46,985 bases of DNA from the NCBI GenBank assembly GCA_018715395.1, contig DVLQ01000052.1, positions 1-46,985 on the forward strand. Direction: 5' to 3'. The stretch's first letter is position 1. Each line of letters starts with the position of its first letter. The notes beneath the pieces were generated by a model. It saw only the letters and a list, made by a program, of their open reading frames with translations, was not told where the DNA came from and made no database searches. A program made the position numbers and the translations under genes. The DNA comes from Candidatus Coprocola pullicola (GTDB lineage Bacteria; Bacillota; Clostridia; Lachnospirales; Anaerotignaceae). Of the stretch, positions 32,573-40,305 are shown piece after piece.

Positions 32573-34069
32573 ATGGAATCTATATTGCAACAAAAAGTAC
32601 TGCTTCTTTTGCCGATTCTTTTTCCCATTGTGTCAGGGGCAATATTACTGTTTTTAAAAAGCATGGATGACAGAAAAAAAAGGCAATGGTATGTGGCGGT
32701 TGTTGTAATAGCCAATGCAGTGTTTGTTTTGACAGCGATCTATTTAGGCAGCAAAGAAGCGTTTGTACTTTATGAATTTAGTGAAAAGCTTTCTTTAAAA
32801 TTTTATATAGACGGTTTATCTATGGTCTTTGGTACAATGGTTTCTATATTATGGGTGATAACAACTTTTTATGCTTTTGAATATATGAAGCATGAGGGAA
32901 GGGAAAGACAGTTTTTTTCTTTTTTTATTATGACATTTGGCGTTGTCATAGGAATAGCTTTTTCCAAAAATATGTTGACATTGTATTTATTTTATGAATT
33001 TTTGACATTGACTACATTGCCCTTGGTGATGCATGGGGATGATGGCAAAGCAAGGCATTGCGGAAGAATTTATTTGATTTATATGATGGGAGGGGCTTCT
33101 CTTGCGTTTATTGGTCTTGTATTTATTGGTATCTATGGTACTTCTCTTGATTTTATAATGGGAGGCATATTGGATACTGCTCTAGCCCAAAAAGACAAAA
33201 CAATGCTTCATGTGGTATATTTATTGGCATTTTTTGGATTTGGCGTAAAGGCTGCTATTTTGCCGTTTTATCATTGGCTGCCTACGGCGTCGGTTGCTCC
33301 AACGCCTGTTACGGCGCTGCTTCATGCGGTGGCGGTAGTCAAAGCGGGCGTTTTTGCCATTGTTCGTTTAACCTATTATAATTTTGGAACAGAGTTTTTA
33401 CAGGGAACATGGGTACAAAACGTCATATTGGCGGCTGCTGCATTAACAATTGTATTTGGCTCTACGGCGGCTTTAAGAACACCTCATATCAAAAGAAGAT
33501 ATGGTTATTCTACTATAAGTAATTTGTCATATATATTGTTTGGTATTGCTCTTATGACTCCTTCAGGATTAGAAGCAGGATTACTGCATATGATTTATCA
33601 TGCAGTGTTAAAAATAACATTGTTTTTTTGTGCAGGAGCTATATTATATCAAAATCATAGAGAATATGAGTATGAAATTGAAGGTTTTGGTACAAAAATG
33701 CCCATTGTATTTTTTAGCATGGCAGTTGTTTCCATAGGTATGGCAGCAATACCACCCTTTGCGGGATTTCATAGCAAATGGGCATTGGCAACAGCGGCAG
33801 TTGCAACGGGAAATAACTTTGCTTATATTGGCATTGGAGCATTGATTCTTTCTGCACTGCTGACAACATTATATTTATTTGCGTTGGTAATAAGAGCTTA
33901 TTTCCCCAGAAAAAGACAATATCCAAAAGGATATGACGACGCAGTGGCTGACCCCAACAAACTGATGACAGTGCCATTATTGGTTTTGAGTGGAATTTCT
34001 ATTATCATTGGCGTATATCCAAAGCCTTTTATGGAAATTTTTGATGTGATTGCACAAGGAATGCTCTAA
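32573..34069 (+). CDS. Antiporter-type subunit (NuoM/ND5-like), third of four
   Basis: A 498-residue, ~14-span paralogue of the preceding gene product. It keeps Glu in LYLFYEFLTLTTLPLVMH, Lys in GFGVKAAILPFYHWLPTAS then VAPTPVTALLHAVAVVKAGV, and Lys in YHAVLKITLFFCAG. The PFYHWLPTASVAPTPVTALLHA stretch is closer to classical NuoL/ND5 sequences than its neighbours, so it may be the principal proton-pumping form. AAGGAGGAAAAAAG precedes the ATG, 15 bases after the previous stop. Confidence 0.9.
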   Translation: MESILQQKVLLLLPILFPIVSGAILLFLKSMDDRKKRQWYVAVVVIANAVFVLTAIYLGSKEAFVLYEFSEKLSLKFYIDGLSMVFGTMVSILWVITTFYAFEYMKHEGRERQFFSFFIMTFGVVIGIAFSKNMLTLYLFYEFLTLTTLPLVMHGDDGKARHCGRIYLIYMMGGASLAFIGLVFIGIYGTSLDFIMGGILDTALAQKDKTMLHVVYLLAFFGFGVKAAILPFYHWLPTASVAPTPVTALLHAVAVVKAGVFAIVRLTYYNFGTEFLQGTWVQNVILAAAALTIVFGSTAALRTPHIKRRYGYSTISNLSYILFGIALMTPSGLEAGLLHMIYHAVLKITLFFCAGAILYQNHREYEYEIEGFGTKMPIVFFSMAVVSIGMAAIPPFAGFHSKWALATAAVATGNNFAYIGIGALILSALLTTLYLFALVIRAYFPRKRQYPKGYDDAVADPNKLMTVPLLVLSGISIIIGVYPKPFMEIFDVIAQGML

Positions 34070-34083
34070 AGGAGGGAAGGTAT

Positions 34084-36012
34084 ATGCAGACATTGATATT
34101 GCCATTTTTAATATTATTTCCTATGGCTTGTGGAGGAATAGGATATATCATTGGAAATAAAAAAGAAGAAATACGAGATTATTTTTTGTGGATTGTAACA
34201 GCAATGGTACTAGCAAGTACGCTTTTATTGAGAGGAGAATATAAGTTTTTGGCAGAAGGGTTTTCTGCGTTATCCATTTCGTTGCAATGGGGAGGACTTC
34301 ATAGTGTTTTGGCTGTGATGACAGCGTTTGTGTGGCTGGTTATAATGGTTGTTTCCAAAACTTATTTAAAAGAACATCAAAATAAAAATCGATATTATTT
34401 TTTTATAATGATGACATTGGGAGCAGTAATGGGAGTCTTTTTATCGGCAGATTTGTATACTACGTTTTTATTTTTTGAAATCATGTCATTTACTTCCTAT
34501 ATATTGATAATACATACCAATACAAAAGAAAATTTTTATGCAGCATATACTTATTTAGCCTTTGCTGTAATTGGTGGACTTGTTACATTGACGGGAATTT
34601 TTTTGCTTTATGATATCACGGGCACATTGGTGTTTTCAGAATTAAAAGAAGCGCTTGTTACTTTAGAAAATAAAAATATGGCTTATGCAACGGGAATTTT
34701 GATATTATTTGGTTTTGCGGCAAAGGCAGGTATGTTTTTGGTGCATACGTGGCTGATAGAAGCCTATACCCAAGCGCCTACAACAGTTACAGCAATATTA
34801 AGCTGTATTCTTTCCAAAACAGGTATTTATGGCATATTGATACTGGGAGGTATACTGTTTTTGCATGATGAAACATGGGGTATGACATTGGTTTATTTTG
34901 GCATTTTTACACTACTTTGTGGAGGTATATTAGCAATATATTCTATAGATTTGAAAAAAATATTGGCTTGCTCCTCTATGTCACAGATAGGATTTATATT
35001 AGTAGGGATTGGTATGCAAGGCGTTTTGGGAGAGCATAATGTTTTGGCAGTAGAGGGCAGTATATTGCATATGGTCAATCATACCATTGTAAAGCTGATA
35101 TTATTTTTAACAGCAGGTATTTTGTTTCTTAATACAAAGAGTCTAAACTTAAATGATATAAAAGGATATGGAAGAGGAAAACCGTTTTTGATGTCTGTTT
35201 TTTTGATGGGGGCATTAGGCGTTATGGGAATTCCTCTTTGGAATGGTTATATTAGCAAAACATTGATACATGAAAGTATTGTAGAGAAAATTTTATTGTT
35301 GGAACAAGCAGGAAAAAGTACTGTAGAAATGCAAACAATAGAATATTTGTTTTTAATTGGCGGCGGTTTTACAGTGGCTTATATGACAAAAATATTTGTG
35401 GCGGTTTTTGTAGAAAAGCCAAAACAAAAGCAGTATTGCAAAAAATATATCAATGGTATTTTAAAAGCTGTGTTAGGTTTTTGTGCAATACTGCCTTCTT
35501 TGTTTGGAATCTTTCCGCATCTGATACAGGATAATATTGCAAAATTAAGCAGAGGATTTGTATATGGACAGCCTTCGGAGCATACAATAGAATATTTTTC
35601 TTGGATAAATTTAAAAGGTGCAGTTATATCATTAGCCATAGGGAGTATTATCTATATTGTGTGGATTAGGATGATTTTGATGAAAAAAACAAAAGAAGGC
35701 AGCGTCTACATAGATAAATGGCCCAACCAATGGAATATACAAAAGCAAATTTATGAGCCTATTGTGTTACAACTGCTTCCTTTTTTAGGAGCGTTGACAG
35801 CCAGAGTGATAGGGTCTGTTACAGAGGGTTTTATTGTATTTTGCCAGATAACCATATTTAATAACAAAACAGGAAAAGTAATACCAAAAGAAGACGCCTA
35901 TTTTTCTGTTTATACACAAGCGGGAAAAAGGATATTTAAAGATAACTTATCTAAGAGTTTGGCTTTTTTCGGAGCAGGATTTGCTTTTGCCATGCTTTAT
36001 ATATTAGGATAA
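34084..36012 (+). CDS. Large antiporter-type subunit (MrpA/NuoL-like N-terminal part), fourth of four
   Basis: A 642-residue protein. The first ~480 residues are a 14-span antiporter module with Glu in TTFLFFEIMSFTSYILI, Lys in FGFAAKAGMFLVHTWLIEAY then APTTVTAILSCILSK, and Lys in NHTIVKLILFLTAG. The last ~160 residues add further spans plus a soluble segment (GSVYIDKWPNQWNIQKQIYE) and end with a membrane helix, an extension like that of NuoL/HyfB-type subunits. It could play the part of the MrpA N-terminal domain, whose C-terminal pieces (DUF4040 and MbhE) are encoded separately in this operon. AAAGGAGGGAAGG precedes the ATG. A strong terminator follows directly. Confidence 0.88.
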   Translation: MQTLILPFLILFPMACGGIGYIIGNKKEEIRDYFLWIVTAMVLASTLLLRGEYKFLAEGFSALSISLQWGGLHSVLAVMTAFVWLVIMVVSKTYLKEHQNKNRYYFFIMMTLGAVMGVFLSADLYTTFLFFEIMSFTSYILIIHTNTKENFYAAYTYLAFAVIGGLVTLTGIFLLYDITGTLVFSELKEALVTLENKNMAYATGILILFGFAAKAGMFLVHTWLIEAYTQAPTTVTAILSCILSKTGIYGILILGGILFLHDETWGMTLVYFGIFTLLCGGILAIYSIDLKKILACSSMSQIGFILVGIGMQGVLGEHNVLAVEGSILHMVNHTIVKLILFLTAGILFLNTKSLNLNDIKGYGRGKPFLMSVFLMGALGVMGIPLWNGYISKTLIHESIVEKILLLEQAGKSTVEMQTIEYLFLIGGGFTVAYMTKIFVAVFVEKPKQKQYCKKYINGILKAVLGFCAILPSLFGIFPHLIQDNIAKLSRGFVYGQPSEHTIEYFSWINLKGAVISLAIGSIIYIVWIRMILMKKTKEGSVYIDKWPNQWNIQKQIYEPIVLQLLPFLGALTARVIGSVTEGFIVFCQITIFNNKTGKVIPKEDAYFSVYTQAGKRIFKDNLSKSLAFFGAGFAFAMLYILG

Positions 36013-36044
36013 AAAAAGAACCGAGATATCTCGGTTCTTTTTTT
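36011..36044. terminator. Bidirectional terminator between the antiporter operon and larB
   Basis: AAAAAAAGAACCGAGAT and ATCTCGGTTCTTTTTTT are a perfect inverted repeat with no separate loop bases as drawn; the central bases would open. It serves both convergent units. Confidence 0.9.
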
Positions 36045-36795
36045 ATTTTGCACAAATCAAACGATTGATTTGAGAGGCCATATAACCGGCGCCAAAGCCA
36101 TTATCAATGTTGACAACAGCCATGCCTTCTGCACAGGAATTGAGCATTGTTAAAAGGGCAGATACTCCATGAAATGCTGTGCCATACCCTACAGAAGTAG
36201 GTACAGCAATAACAGGTTTGTTAACAAGACCTGTGATGACGCCGCCCAAAGCTCCCTCCATGCCGGCTACGGCAACAATACAGTTGGCAGAGCGAATTTC
36301 TTCCAAACGAGCAAAAAGCCTATGGATACCGGCAACCCCTACATCATAAATCCTTAAAACATGACTGCCATGAAATTCTGCTGTTTGTGCGGCTTCTTCT
36401 GCAACTGCTACGTCAGAAGTCCCTCCGGTGCAGACTGCCACAAGTCCCTTTTTTTCAACGGGTGTAAATATGAGTTTTATGATTTGAGAAAGAGGGTCAT
36501 ATTCTGCTTGAGGGATACTTTTTTGTATCAGAGCAAATTGTTTTTCAGAGGCTCTTGTGCCAATAACATTTTGTTTTTTTTCTGCAAAGGCTTCAAAAAT
36601 AGAAAGAAGATGCTGTGTTTTTTTTCCATTACAAAAAATAACTTCTCCATAGTTTTTGCGGGCGGAACGCTGCCAATCGATTGTGGCAAAATCCATTTCT
36701 TTATTTTGGTACAAATGCTGTATTGCTTTTTGAGTTTCTTGTATGGAAAGTGTGCCTGCCTTTAGCTGTTCCAGTATTGTTTTTAATTCTTGCAT
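36043..36795 (-). CDS. larB: Nickel-pincer cofactor synthase, carboxylase LarB
   Basis: A 250-residue LarB: it carboxylates and hydrolyses nicotinic acid adenine dinucleotide to pyridinium-3,5-biscarboxylic acid mononucleotide, the first step to the nickel-pincer cofactor. The C-terminal half is a PurE/AIR-carboxylase-like domain with VCTGGTSDVAVAEEAAQTAE, VAGMEGALGGVITGLVNKPV, and AVPTSVGYGTAFHGVSALLT. The N-terminal helical region (MQELKTILEQLKAGTLSIQE and FATIDWQRSARKNYGEVIFC) is also typical. Length is normal. AAGGAGCTAAAAT precedes the ATG. It is the last gene of a larC-larE-larB unit, 11 bases after larE. Confidence 0.93.
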   Translation of the reverse strand: MQELKTILEQLKAGTLSIQETQKAIQHLYQNKEMDFATIDWQRSARKNYGEVIFCNGKKTQHLLSIFEAFAEKKQNVIGTRASEKQFALIQKSIPQAEYDPLSQIIKLIFTPVEKKGLVAVCTGGTSDVAVAEEAAQTAEFHGSHVLRIYDVGVAGIHRLFARLEEIRSANCIVAVAGMEGALGGVITGLVNKPVIAVPTSVGYGTAFHGVSALLTMLNSCAEGMAVVNIDNGFGAGYMASQINRLICAK

Positions 36796-36806
36796 ATTTT
36801 AGCTCC

Positions 36807-37610
36807 TTATAAATCCATTGTGCCGGAACGAAAACCAAATAAATCAACAGTAGTATGTTTCCAGCCAAATTTTTGAAAATAAGCCCGGACTTGCTCTATT
36901 TTTTCTGCTAAAAGGGGCATTTGTTCCGGTGAAATTTCAATGCGTAGTATATCCTCATGTATGCGTAAGCGAATTTGATAAAAGCCCAGTTGCTGTAAAA
37001 AAAGCTCTCCTTGTTCGATTTTAGAAAGCAAAGCAGCGTCTAAAGCCATGCCATAAGCCAGACGAGTGGCAAGACAGGAGTTGGAGGGACGACAAGCAAC
37101 AGAAAGTCCCATTTCCTGGGCAAGCATACGCACTTGTTTTTTAGTAATGTGCAGTTTTGCAAGAGGACTGACAATGTGTAGTTCCTCCAATGCTTTTAAA
37201 CCGGGACGATAAACATGAAGGTCATCTTCATTTGTGCCATCTAATACAGTGTGGCAATGATTTTGTTTTGCAAATGCCAAAAGCTTTGTAAATAAAAATT
37301 TTTTGCATTGATAGCATCTGTCTTTTGGATTGTTTTGCAAAAGAGGGTTTTCAAGCTCATTAATGGGAAGTACAGAAAAAACTGCACCGCATTCTTTTGC
37401 CACTTCTTTTGCTGATATCACATCGCCTTTGGCATGAAGAAATGTATCAAAAAGTACAGCATGAATTTTTTTTTGTTTTTTTTGTGCCAGTTGGCAAGCA
37501 ATTTTTAACAAAACACTGCTATCGACCCCTCCTGAAAAGGCAATGCAAATGCCTCCGTCAATATAGTGCGCAATTTCTTTTTGTAAAGACTGTAAAATTT
37601 GACTAGACAT
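36807..37610 (-). CDS. larE: Nickel-pincer cofactor synthase, sulfur transferase LarE
   Basis: LarE adenylates the two carboxylates of the LarB product and adds sulfur to give the bisthiocarboxylic acid. The PP-loop ATP motif FSGGVDSS is clear near the N-terminus. The sacrificial or cluster-binding cysteine lies in PSNSCLATRLAYG. Two more cysteines are in DRCYQCKKFLF; three cysteines would suit the iron-sulfur-cluster class of LarE, but this is inference. The frame runs ten codons further upstream (ATG at 37640). I prefer the ATG at 37610: it leaves the usual ~24 residues before the PP-loop and overlaps the larC stop by eight bases, giving translational coupling. Neither start has a strong ribosome-binding site. 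Confidence 0.9.
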   Translation of the reverse strand: MSSQILQSLQKEIAHYIDGGICIAFSGGVDSSVLLKIACQLAQKKQKKIHAVLFDTFLHAKGDVISAKEVAKECGAVFSVLPINELENPLLQNNPKDRCYQCKKFLFTKLLAFAKQNHCHTVLDGTNEDDLHVYRPGLKALEELHIVSPLAKLHITKKQVRMLAQEMGLSVACRPSNSCLATRLAYGMALDAALLSKIEQGELFLQQLGFYQIRLRIHEDILRIEISPEQMPLLAEKIEQVRAYFQKFGWKHTTVDLFGFRSGTMDL

Positions 37611-38838
37611 TGTTTTCTTTGGCAGAACAAAGTATTGCATGATAAATAGTTTTAAAATCCATATGATTTTGTTCTGCTAACTCCTTTACACTTTCAAATT
37701 CTGGATAATAATATATTTTTTCTCCATGCTGTACTTTTTTAACAAGGGCATTGCCATAAGGTGTGGAGAGGGTTTTGATTTGTCTTGGCAATGTGGTACG
37801 TTCCAACATATGACGTCTGATACCGATTGTGGTGGTATGAATAAAGAGAATATTTTCCATTTCTTCTATTTTTTGGGCAGAACAAAGCACTGTAACAAGA
37901 AAGGCTGGTCTGTTTTTTTTGGCATAAATAGGTGTGAAAAAAGCGTCCTTTGCTCCGGCTTGCAACAATTTTTCCAACACAAATCCAAGACATTCTCCTG
38001 TGGTATCATCTATATTTGTTTCCAAAGCCCAAAGGGTTTGTTCTGTTTGAGAGGTATCTTCCAATAAAAAGACACGAAGTAGATTGGCATTTGGTAGATT
38101 TTTTTTGCCTGCGCCTATGCCTGTTTTTTTGATTTGATATTGTGAGGGAAGCGCTGTACCATCATAAAGCGCTGCTGCAATGGCGATGCCTGTAGGAGTA
38201 ACCAACTCTGAAGGAGTTTGTGTAAATTTTAATGGAATGTGATATTTTTCTGCAATGTTTACTACAGCCGGTACAGGTACAGGCAGCGTGCCATGCTGAC
38301 AATAAACATGACCTGTTCCCTCATAAATAGGAGAAAAAACAGCCTTTTGTATTCCTAAATTATCTAAACAAATAGCAGCTCCCACAATATCTATAATGGA
38401 GTCAATGGCTCCAACTTCATGAAAATGGACTTTTTCTGGAGGCAGATGATGCGCTTTTGCCTCTGCTTGTGCTACGATGTGAAATATTTTTTTTGCTAAT
38501 GCTTTGGCAGAAGGTGTGATAGCACTTTGGTCAATGATAGGCAATATGTCGGATAATGTTCTATGAGAATGTTCATGATGATGATGTTCGTGATGATGAT
38601 GTTCGTGGTGATGATGTGCCTCAACAGTATTTTCCGGCTCTAAGTGTACATGAAAATCACAAGCAGAAATGCCACATTTTGTTACTGAACTGATTTCTAT
38701 GGTATAACCATCTATATGAAGGCTTTCTAATCCTTTTTGCAGTACAGAAGCATCAGCGCCTAAATCTAGCAAAGCGGCGACAGTCATGTCGCCGCTAATG
38801 CCTGAAAGACATTGAAAATAAAATATAGGATAATGCAT
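37603..38838 (-). CDS. larC: Nickel-insertion protein LarC, single continuous frame
   Basis: A 411-residue LarC (DUF111), the CTP-dependent enzyme that inserts nickel into the pincer cofactor. The N-terminal part starts IFYFQCLSGISGDMTVAALL; then comes a His-rich stretch, HHHHEHHHHEHHHHEHSH, at about residues 75-92, which should bind or store nickel. VHFHEVGAIDSIIDIVGAA and SELVTPTGIAIAAAL follow. The C-terminal part includes ETNIDDTTGECLGFVLEKLL and the TTTIGIRRHMLERTTL block. In Lactobacillus plantarum the gene is split into larC1/larC2 joined by frameshifting; here both halves are in one frame. AGGAGGTCATT precedes the ATG. First gene of larC-larE-larB; no larA is in the window. Confidence 0.94.
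   Translation of the reverse strand: MHYPIFYFQCLSGISGDMTVAALLDLGADASVLQKGLESLHIDGYTIEISSVTKCGISACDFHVHLEPENTVEAHHHHEHHHHEHHHHEHSHRTLSDILPIIDQSAITPSAKALAKKIFHIVAQAEAKAHHLPPEKVHFHEVGAIDSIIDIVGAAICLDNLGIQKAVFSPIYEGTGHVYCQHGTLPVPVPAVVNIAEKYHIPLKFTQTPSELVTPTGIAIAAALYDGTALPSQYQIKKTGIGAGKKNLPNANLLRVFLLEDTSQTEQTLWALETNIDDTTGECLGFVLEKLLQAGAKDAFFTPIYAKKNRPAFLVTVLCSAQKIEEMENILFIHTTTIGIRRHMLERTTLPRQIKTLSTPYGNALVKKVQHGEKIYYYPEFESVKELAEQNHMDFKTIYHAILCSAKENNV
38568..38617 (-). repeat. larC: 15-bp tandem repeat coding for the LarC histidine run
   Basis: On the minus strand a CATCATCATCACGAA-like 15-base unit (His-His-His-His-Glu in the reading frame) is repeated about three times with few changes. Such a repeat can expand or contract by whole units without breaking the frame. 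Confidence 0.75.
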
Positions 38839-39031
38839 AATGACCTCCTAATATGAAATTCGATTTTGTTGCTTTAAATTAGAAAATATATTTTTTAACC
38901 AAAAAGATTTATTCATTTTCATTGTTGACGATATATAATACAAATAACTATATTTCAGTGCAAAGCCATACTGTTGAAAGCAGATAAAAGCATAAAAAAT
39001 TTTGGACATAAATTTTTGAACGAACAGATTT

Positions 39032-40144
39032 TTAAATTTCAATAAGTTCATAGGCTTGATGACCAATGCCCAATTTTTCGGCATGTTCTACACAAGAACG
39101 CCAGTCTGTATCAGGAGAAACCATATGAAAATGGTCGCCATCACAAGCATGGGCATTAAGATGTTCTTCCAAAATACTGCCGGCACAAACAGGCTGTTTA
39201 TTCACTGCATCTGCACAAGCAACATCTAATGCTACAGGGTCAAAAGAAGCAAACATACCAACATCAGGCACAATAGCAACGTCATTTTCTGCATGACAAT
39301 CACAATAAGGAGAAACGTCCATAACAAGACTGATGTGGAAGTGAGGTCTATCCTTTAATACAGCAAGAGAGTATTCTGCCATTTTTTTGTTCATGATATC
39401 ACAAGCTTCGTCATTTTTTGCATAAATGGCGTCATGTGGACAGATGCCAATACATCTTCCACAACCGACACATTTGTTATGATCAATGGAGGCTTTTTTG
39501 TCTGTGATGGTGATGGCACTATGAGCACAGATTTTTTGACACATACCACAGCCGACACATTTTCTTTCTTTTACAAGAGGTTTTCCGGCGCTGTGCATTT
39601 CCATTTTACCGGCGCGAGAACCACAGCCCATGCCGATATTTTTCAGCGCTCCGCCAAAGCCTGCCATTTCATGCCCTTTAAAGTGGTTTAAAGAAATGAA
39701 AATATCTGCATCCATAACAGCGCGACCGATTTTTGCTTCTTTAATATATTCTCCATCAACAGCGACAAGAGCTTCGTCTGTTCCTTTTAATCCATCGCCT
39801 ATGATGATATGACAGCCTGTTGAAAAAGGAGAAAATCCATTCAGATAAGCTGAATCAATATGGTCAAGAGCATTTTTTCTGCCGCCTACATAAAGTGTGT
39901 TGCAGTCTGTTAAAAAAGGCTTTCCTCCCAATTCTTTTACCACGTCTACAACTGTTTTTGCATAGTTTGGACGAATATAAGCAAGATTTCCCGGTTCTCC
40001 GAAGTGAATTTTGATAGCGACATATTTTTTTTCAAAATCGATGTTACCAATTCCCGCTGTTTTCATAAGACGAGCAAGCTTTTGCTGTAAATTCATGCCC
40101 GGTTTTGCACGAAGATTTGTAAAATATACTTTTGATTTTTCCAT
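39032..40144 (-). CDS. DUF362 iron-sulfur protein
   Basis: A 370-residue protein of the DUF362 family with an internal ferredoxin domain. The N-terminal region (EKSKVYFTNLRAKPGMNLQQ, VAIKIHFGEPGNLAYIRPNY) and FISLNHFKGHEMAGFGGALK with GMGCGSRAGK are hallmarks. Two [4Fe-4S] motifs follow: CVGCGMCQKIC and CVGCGRCIGICP. The C-terminal part (FASFDPVALDVACADAVNKQ) completes the family pattern. These proteins are widespread in Clostridia and presumed to be electron-transfer or metal-related enzymes, but no reaction is established that I can name. It stands alone on the minus strand between larC and the rsiV/sigma unit. Confidence 0.87.
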   Translation of the reverse strand: MEKSKVYFTNLRAKPGMNLQQKLARLMKTAGIGNIDFEKKYVAIKIHFGEPGNLAYIRPNYAKTVVDVVKELGGKPFLTDCNTLYVGGRKNALDHIDSAYLNGFSPFSTGCHIIIGDGLKGTDEALVAVDGEYIKEAKIGRAVMDADIFISLNHFKGHEMAGFGGALKNIGMGCGSRAGKMEMHSAGKPLVKERKCVGCGMCQKICAHSAITITDKKASIDHNKCVGCGRCIGICPHDAIYAKNDEACDIMNKKMAEYSLAVLKDRPHFHISLVMDVSPYCDCHAENDVAIVPDVGMFASFDPVALDVACADAVNKQPVCAGSILEEHLNAHACDGDHFHMVSPDTDWRSCVEHAEKLGIGHQAYELIEI

Positions 40145-40269
40145 AAGTATGAATCCTCCTTAAAATCATTGAATTTGATAGAAAATCATATCTTTAGTTT
40201 TGCAAGAATGATAGCCTAACAAAGATATTTTATCAATATTGTCAAAAAATAGCAAGAAGTTCGATATAA

Positions 40270-40301
40270 AAAGCCACAGACGGAAAAATCTGTGACTTTT
40301 T
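40270..40301 (-). terminator. Terminator of the sigma/anti-sigma operon
   Basis: On the minus strand AAGTCACAGA and TCTGTGGCTT pair with one mismatch, followed by TTTTTATAT. It is just past the stop codon of the anti-sigma gene. Confidence 0.7.
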
Positions 40302-40305
40302 TGAT

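Noticed and set aside
32131-32715. 194-codon minus-strand ORF across two antiporter genes
   Set aside because: It is antisense to two well-conserved membrane protein genes and spans their junction. There is no ribosome-binding site or family resemblance; its composition is that of complementary membrane-span codons.
38568-38617. Short tandem repeats considered as a CRISPR-like array
   Set aside because: The 15-base units have no spacers and code for a histidine run in LarC.
38848-39084. 78-codon minus-strand ORF upstream of larC
   Set aside because: It overlaps the end of the DUF362 gene out of frame and has no family resemblance. The region more likely holds the larC promoter and leader.
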